Shown: piece by piece, positions 7,901 to 10,723 of the stretch
Position numbering within the stretch: position 1 is the first letter of the stretch
Layout: every line of letters starts with the position of its first letter
Assembly (NCBI GenBank): GCA_937910655.1
Contig: CALEMV010000274.1
Location: 1 to 10,723, forward strand
Length of the DNA stretch: 10,723 nt
DNA from: an uncultured Solobacterium sp.
Lineage (GTDB): Bacteria > Bacillota_I > Bacilli_A > Erysipelotrichales > Erysipelotrichaceae
Reading direction: 5' to 3'
Position numbers and translations under genes: made by a program
The notes under the pieces: generated by a model
Database searches by the model: none
What the model was told of the DNA's origin: nothing
The model's input: only the letters and a program-made list of their open reading frames with translations

Positions 7901-8947
7901 TTAATAAATCAGCAGAGCTTTCACACGCTCTTGTGGAATCTGATATCTTACACTTTCGATAATATCAATAACATTCTGAATCTCAATATCTGCTAGTAAT
8001 ACATATGCTAGTAGCGATAGATTCGGATCGGTATCAGTACGAATGAAATGTGCACTCATATTGAACGCAATACGTTGTGCATAATGTTCAATATAAAGGA
8101 ATTTTTGATTTGATAGATACGCTTTATATCTCGATTTCTCTAAGCGTTGAATAACTTGTTCTGCAGTATCATTGTCAATCATATCGTATAAATCTTTCAT
8201 ACGAAAGAAACAACAATAGTCTGCTAGCATCTGCTTGATAAACTCCCTAGAAACAGTAAAATACTTCTTCAAACGATAAATAATTGCGATATTCTCTAAC
8301 TCGATACGAGACAAGATAATTTCTTTCATCTTTTCCTTTGAAGTTGTATTAGAATACTTCTCAATCGTTTCTAGACACGTTGCGTAATATTTAGTACGTA
8401 AAGAATGCTCCAAATTGATAAAATCCATATCCTCTAAGGATTTCTGTTCATACTTTTTTAATACGTCATAATAAGAAGTATCTTTCAACAACATCAATAC
8501 ATCTTGAAAGGAAGCACTATCCGCCAATTCCTTCAGTGGAAATGAAGTATAGCTTCCAATATATAGCGGTAACTTGGAAATCATATTTTGGCGTAACATC
8601 TCATTATCTTGGTCAGAAAGTGAATGTAATTTCATCAGAATTAATTCAATTTCTGTTTCCATGACCGCAATATGTCCAAAATGTTTTGCGTTATCATCCG
8701 CATAGCGAATCAACTTTGCAAATCGATTGAATACACCTGTACGAAGTAAAACCTCTAACTGGCCACGATGTATCGACTTTGGGTTAATTCCCTCTAAAGA
8801 CTCCTTATAAAGAGGTTGACTTTGCAAAAATATTGCAATATCACCAACTGTCTTTTTTTGTAACATCGCTGCATAATCAACAGGTGTCAAATGTTCTGCA
8901 AGCATCGCTCTTGCCTTAGCGGTAATCGCATTACTTGATTTGCTCAT
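7901..8947 (-). CDS. ntpC: V/A-type ATPase subunit C (rotor-to-ring adaptor, subunit d homologue)
   Basis: The 348-residue, almost entirely helical soluble protein fits subunit C (about 320-350), the funnel that links the D/F axle to the K ring. Residues 1-45 (SNAITAKARAMLAEHLTPVDYAAMLQ) match the start of the family, where an Ala-rich helix is followed by an L-x-x-x-D-Y segment. LENIAIIYRLKKYF near 216-229 matches the conserved LENLKxIxRxKKY motif that recurs in this three-fold repeated fold. It lies 3 bp after the first gene of the operon, with AGGAG 6 bp before its ATG. In E. hirae and Thermus this gene lies between E and F; here it is between the stalk gene and ntpI. Confidence 0.93.
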   Translation of the reverse strand: MSKSSNAITAKARAMLAEHLTPVDYAAMLQKKTVGDIAIFLQSQPLYKESLEGINPKSIHRGQLEVLLRTGVFNRFAKLIRYADDNAKHFGHIAVMETEIELILMKLHSLSDQDNEMLRQNMISKLPLYIGSYTSFPLKELADSASFQDVLMLLKDTSYYDVLKKYEQKSLEDMDFINLEHSLRTKYYATCLETIEKYSNTTSKEKMKEIILSRIELENIAIIYRLKKYFTVSREFIKQMLADYCCFFRMKDLYDMIDNDTAEQVIQRLEKSRYKAYLSNQKFLYIEHYAQRIAFNMSAHFIRTDTDPNLSLLAYVLLADIEIQNVIDIIESVRYQIPQERVKALLIY

Positions 8948-8950
8948 TCG

Positions 8951-9277
8951 CTACTCCTGTTCTCTTTTTCCAACAGTATAATCCGCAATCATTTGAATCC
9001 AGCGTTCCTTATTTGCGTTAAACATTTCAGTGATACGCTTTGATTCTTTCTCATACATTGCTTTTGCTTCTGCTTGTTTCTTCTCATGAGTCGTACGAAT
9101 TTCTTCACGCATTGATTTCACTTGTGTCTCTACATTGGCCCAAGCCTCATCCGTCAGTTTCTTTTTTTCCTGATCAATTGCCTGCTTCAATTTGTACTTC
9201 AATTCATGGGCATTATTAATCTTATTACGCGTTTCTTCATCCATCTTAATAAGATCTTGAATCACTTCTATTTCCAT
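8951..9277 (-). CDS. V/A-type ATPase peripheral-stalk subunit G/H-like coiled-coil protein
   Basis: This 108-residue protein is almost wholly charged and helical. Lys/Glu-rich heptads run from about residue 10 to 90 (LKQAIDQEKKKL, MREEIRTTHEKKQ, MYEKESKRI), with no membrane segment. It is the first gene of the ATPase operon. Its size, composition and position match the small stalk subunit that pairs with E (NtpF in E. hirae, subunit G in Thermus, H in archaeal naming), of which two copies per enzyme are expected. Sequence conservation in this subunit is poor, so the assignment rests mainly on context. A strong GGGAGGT site lies 4 bp before the ATG. Two ATGs just upstream (9288-9290, 9294-9296) overlap or precede that site and are not used. 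The operon promoter lies in the 135 bp upstream. Confidence 0.85.
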   Translation of the reverse strand: MEIEVIQDLIKMDEETRNKINNAHELKYKLKQAIDQEKKKLTDEAWANVETQVKSMREEIRTTHEKKQAEAKAMYEKESKRITEMFNANKERWIQMIADYTVGKREQE

Positions 9278-9300
9278 AGCTACCTCCCATAAACATTGGC

Positions 9301-9380
9301 CCTATAATTATAGTCCTTTTCATCTCAAAATTATAGGTAAAACAGATATAAATTCTGTAACCCACTCATATTTTTCTCAA
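9301..9380 (-). promoter_or_regulatory. Probable promoter/operator region of the V-ATPase operon
   Basis: Two perfect TATAAT boxes lie on the - strand (9312-9307 and 9335-9330), 17 bp apart, neither with a convincing TTGACA. The one nearer the gene would start transcription near 9300, just before the GGGAGGT site. A weaker alternative is TTGAGA (9380-9375), 17 bp, CAGAAT (9357-9352). The boxes are embedded in symmetry: CTATAATTATAG at 9302-9313 is a perfect 12-bp palindrome, and CCTATAATT (9301-9309) pairs with AATTATAGG (9329-9337). That arrangement suits an operator overlapping the start site. The placement of a promoter here is well supported by context; the exact boxes are not. Confidence 0.45.
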
Positions 9381-9402
9381 ATTTAAAAAAGTAAGCAGTT
9401 AC

Positions 9403-9429
9403 AAAAAGACATCTACGACTGTAGATGTC
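9403..9429 (-). terminator. Intrinsic terminator of the XRE-membrane-phosphatase operon
   Basis: On the - strand GACATCTAC and GTAGATGTC form a perfect 9-bp stem (9429-9421 with 9416-9408) with a 4-base loop, followed by TTTTT (9407-9403). The last codons and the TAG stop (9415-9413) of the phosphatase gene lie inside the hairpin. It separates this operon from the ATPase operon downstream on the same strand. Confidence 0.92.
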
Positions 9430-9901
9430 CACCTTCACTTGTCAGATATTTAAATAATGCGATACAGCCTTCTTCGATTTCACGATATGCTATATCGAAA
9501 TCACCACTATACCATGGATCTGATATACTTCTGCACTTTCCTGTATATTCTAATAATAGATGGATCTTACCTTCTGAATCGTTGTGATATACACGTTTCA
9601 TATTACGAATATTCATCTCATCCATTCCTACAAGTAAATCATAGTATGCATAATCGCTAGTTGTAATTTGACGTGCATGCTTATCATCACAGTTGATGCC
9701 ATGCTCGCATAGTTTTTGTTTTGCAGTAGGATAAACTGGGTTACCCCTACCATTCCATATCTCTTCTGAGCTAGTCGCAGCAGAAGCTATCTCAAATTTA
9801 TCACTAACACCAGCATCACTTACTAGTTTACGAAAGATATACTCCGCCATAGGCGAACGGCAGATATTTCCATGACATACAAATAATATCTTTATTGTCA
9901 T
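9413..9901 (-). CDS. Low-molecular-weight protein tyrosine phosphatase
   Basis: A 162-residue cytoplasmic phosphatase of the LMW-PTP family, at the normal length. The catalytic P-loop C-x5-R-S is C9-HGNIC-R15-S16, directly after the first strand (IKILFV), with C9 as nucleophile and R15 binding phosphate. The general-acid loop is D128-P-W-Y131 (SDPWYSGDF). The family's A-T-S-x-E-x-WN-G segment is at about 42-51, and a dimer/active-site Asp-Glu motif (GMDEMN) is near 92-97. The frame is open 25 codons further upstream, but those codons overlap the preceding membrane-protein gene and precede the standard MTIKILFVCHGN start, so the ATG at 9899-9901 is chosen. It is 7 bp after the upstream stop, with a purine-rich GAAGAG site. 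It is the last gene of a three-gene operon. Such enzymes act on phosphotyrosine proteins, bacterial tyrosine-kinase systems or sometimes phosphoarginine; the target here is unknown. Confidence 0.96.
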   Translation of the reverse strand: MTIKILFVCHGNICRSPMAEYIFRKLVSDAGVSDKFEIASAATSSEEIWNGRGNPVYPTAKQKLCEHGINCDDKHARQITTSDYAYYDLLVGMDEMNIRNMKRVYHNDSEGKIHLLLEYTGKCRSISDPWYSGDFDIAYREIEEGCIALFKYLTSEGGHLQS

Positions 9902-9908
9902 AGTATAC

Positions 9909-10385
9909 TTACTCTTCTCCTGTATAAGTTCTCTTGTAAAATTCCCTACAGAAAATAGAAGTAAAGATAAATACAATCATTGAAATGATGATACCAGCAA
10001 ATAGATAAGAATTTATGAAACTTGCAATCACAGCAACTACCAGCAATAAATCTTCTACAATCAAAAATGCTTGACGTTTAGACATTAATTCAATCTGACG
10101 GCATCTTTCATCATGCATCTCGTTATATAAACGCATCAAATCTTTTTCATTCTTCATTGCTTTATAATTCTTTGCAATATAACACACAGCTACCACGATT
10201 ATTACAATAAATAGGCCCGTATAAAATCCATCCATATAGTTAGCAAAGTTACGATCTACATATGATCTAGTCAGATATCCTAATCTATCTAGAATAAGAA
10301 GCAATACTGAACATATTGCAATCACACTCCAAATATTTGTATATTTTTGTAATTCTTGTTTTGCCTTTAATAATTTCTTGTCCAT
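9909..10385 (-). CDS. Small four-helix membrane protein, function unknown
   Basis: The 158-residue product has four hydrophobic segments, at about residues 18-33, 52-71, 106-124 and 126-147. A charged cytoplasmic-looking stretch (72-103, KNYKAMKNEKDLMRLYNEM then DERCRQIELMSKRQ) separates two helical pairs. The D-E-R-x-x-x-I motif just before the second pair resembles small membrane proteins often found behind compact XRE regulators (DUF2178-like arrangements). I cannot name a family with confidence. No catalytic motif, signal peptide or metal site is evident. The start ATG has GAGG 8 bp upstream and is 2 bp after the stop of the regulator gene. The stop is 7 bp before the phosphatase start, so the three genes are probably co-transcribed. 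By analogy it may be the regulated partner of the XRE protein, but that is inference. Confidence 0.85.
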   Translation of the reverse strand: MDKKLLKAKQELQKYTNIWSVIAICSVLLLILDRLGYLTRSYVDRNFANYMDGFYTGLFIVIIVVAVCYIAKNYKAMKNEKDLMRLYNEMHDERCRQIELMSKRQAFLIVEDLLLVVAVIASFINSYLFAGIIISMIVFIFTSIFCREFYKRTYTGEE

Positions 10386-10387
10386 GT

Positions 10388-10597
10388 TTATTCCTCTTTC
10401 TCTAATTCTGAAAAATCAAATACTTCTTCAATACTCAATGAAAACTGCTTTGCAATCTTATACGCTAGTGGTAATGAGGCAGTATACTTCCCTACTTCAA
10501 TTGAAGTTATCGTCTGTCTTGTCGTACCAACCAAGTCCGCAAGTTCACCCTGAGATAACTTATGTTCCTTTCTGAGTTCCTTTATTCTATTTTTCAC
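10388..10597 (-). CDS. XRE-family transcriptional regulator (YgzD-like), GTG start
   Basis: A 69-residue protein that is essentially a single helix-turn-helix DNA-binding domain: KNRIKELRKEHKLSQGELA then VGTTRQTITSIEVGKY (HTH at about residues 14-38), followed by LPLAYKIAKQFSLSIEEVF, the standard end of this compact XRE family. The frame extends to an ATG at 10646-10648, but that codon falls at the predicted transcription start. The GTG at 10595-10597 has AGGAG 7 bp upstream (10605-10609) and gives the typical K-N-R-I-K-E-L N-terminus, so it is chosen. There is no sensor domain, so any signal must come through a partner or the fold itself. It heads the operon and lies just downstream of three repeated operator-like sites, which argues for autoregulation. 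Confidence 0.93.
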   Translation of the reverse strand: MKNRIKELRKEHKLSQGELADLVGTTRQTITSIEVGKYTASLPLAYKIAKQFSLSIEEVFDFSELEKEE

Positions 10598-10604
10598 CTT
10601 TATG

Positions 10605-10609
10605 CTCCT
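10605..10609 (-). promoter_or_regulatory. Ribosome binding site fixing the GTG start of the XRE gene
   Basis: AGGAG on the - strand is 7 bases before GTG (10597-10595). The only upstream in-frame ATG (10648-10646) coincides with the predicted transcription start and has no such site, so this site decides the start codon. Confidence 0.85.
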
Positions 10610-10614
10610 ATCTG

Positions 10615-10628
10615 ATATATCGATATAT
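10615..10628. repeat. Perfect 14-bp palindrome in the XRE 5' leader
   Basis: ATATATCGATATAT is a perfect palindrome between the downstream operator copy and the ribosome site, within the predicted untranslated leader. It could bind a dimeric protein or simply be an AT-rich coincidence. As RNA it would make only a weak hairpin. Confidence 0.6.
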
Positions 10629-10630
10629 AC

Positions 10631-10693
10631 GCAAAGTTTACTTTGCATTTAAAGTATAGTTAACTTTGCATATAATGTCAAGTATACTATGCA
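10631..10693. repeat. Three direct 13-bp operator-like repeats at 23-bp intervals
   Basis: Copies on the + strand are AGTTTACTTTGCA (10635-10647), AGTTAACTTTGCA (10658-10670) and AGTATACTATGCA (10681-10693), starting exactly 23 bp apart. Each contains the dyad AGT-NN-ACT. In the first copy the symmetry extends to GCAAAGTTTACTTTGC (10631-10646). They lie just downstream of the -10 box, between the -10 and -35 boxes, and at the -35 box of the regulator promoter. They are best explained as binding sites for the adjacent XRE protein. Confidence 0.8.
10653..10681 (-). promoter_or_regulatory. Near-consensus sigma-A promoter of the XRE operon
   Basis: TTGACA (10681-10676), a 17-bp spacer and TATACT (10658-10653) on the - strand differ from the consensus at one base. 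Transcription would begin near 10646, giving a leader of roughly 50 bases before the GTG start. The promoter is covered by the repeated operator sites, so it is probably strong but repressed. Confidence 0.9.
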
Positions 10694-10723
10694 ATTATTT
10701 AAATAAATTTACATTTAACTAAT

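Noticed and set aside
9278..9412. A riboswitch or attenuator in front of the ATPase operon
   Set aside because: The only terminator here belongs to the upstream gene, and the palindromes are AT-rich DNA dyads without a T tract or a known aptamer pattern.
9902..9976. A 25-codon N-terminal extension of the tyrosine phosphatase that would look like a signal segment
   Set aside because: It overlaps the end of the membrane-protein gene, and LMW-PTPs begin directly with the strand before the P-loop.
10598..10648. A 17-codon N-terminal extension of the XRE regulator from an ATG
   Set aside because: The ATG is at the predicted transcription start and its codons are the operator and leader; GTG at 10597 has the ribosome site.
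1..10723. Defence system, CRISPR array, phage or transposon remnants, tRNA or rRNA genes
   Set aside because: Every gene belongs to housekeeping or ordinary regulatory families, no regularly spaced repeats beyond the operator array were seen, and no integrase, transposase or structured RNA signature is visible.

Overview
The window looks like chromosome from a low-GC, Gram-positive (Bacillota) anaerobe or fermenter. The grounds are AT-rich intergenic DNA, strong AGGAGG-type ribosome sites, a complete bacterial V/A-type ATPase operon, an XRE regulator of the compact YgzD-like type and a glycine-tailed beta-helix surface protein. An Erysipelotrichia- or Clostridia-like host is my best guess, but nothing here fixes the genus. 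TGA is used as a stop and tryptophan is TGG, so the standard bacterial code applies. Nothing suggests a phage, transposon, CRISPR array, tRNA or rRNA.

Layout. (1) Positions 1-803 (+): the 3' part of a secreted, repeat-rich carbohydrate-binding beta-helix protein whose start lies outside the window. (2) Positions 804-871: a convergent intergenic space with one terminator hairpin per strand. (3) Positions 872-9277 (-): a nine-gene V/A-type ATPase operon, read in the order G/H-like stalk, C, I, K, F, E, A, B, D. Neighbouring genes lie -8 to +20 bp apart, so it reads as one transcription unit. (4) Positions 9278-9412: a promoter/operator region with nested palindromes, plus the terminator of the upstream operon. 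(5) Positions 9413-10597 (-): a second, three-gene operon encoding an XRE regulator (GTG start), a four-helix membrane protein and a low-molecular-weight protein tyrosine phosphatase. (6) Positions 10598-10723: the control region of that operon, with a near-consensus promoter and three direct 13-bp operator repeats at exact 23-bp intervals.

How the genes work together. A and B form the catalytic hexamer. D and F form the rotor axle, C joins the axle to the K ring, I holds the ion half-channels, and E with the G/H-like protein forms the peripheral stalks. The K subunit has a single c-type hairpin after two extra N-terminal hydrophobic segments. It lacks the glutamine and hydroxyl residues used for sodium binding, so I predict proton coupling. 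The XRE-membrane-phosphatase operon is probably autoregulated through its operator array; its physiological role cannot be read from the sequence.

I found no clearly new multi-gene system. The observations most worth following are the phased operator array, the three-gene regulator/membrane/phosphatase operon, the ion-site residues of subunit K, and the nested palindromes in front of the ATPase operon.
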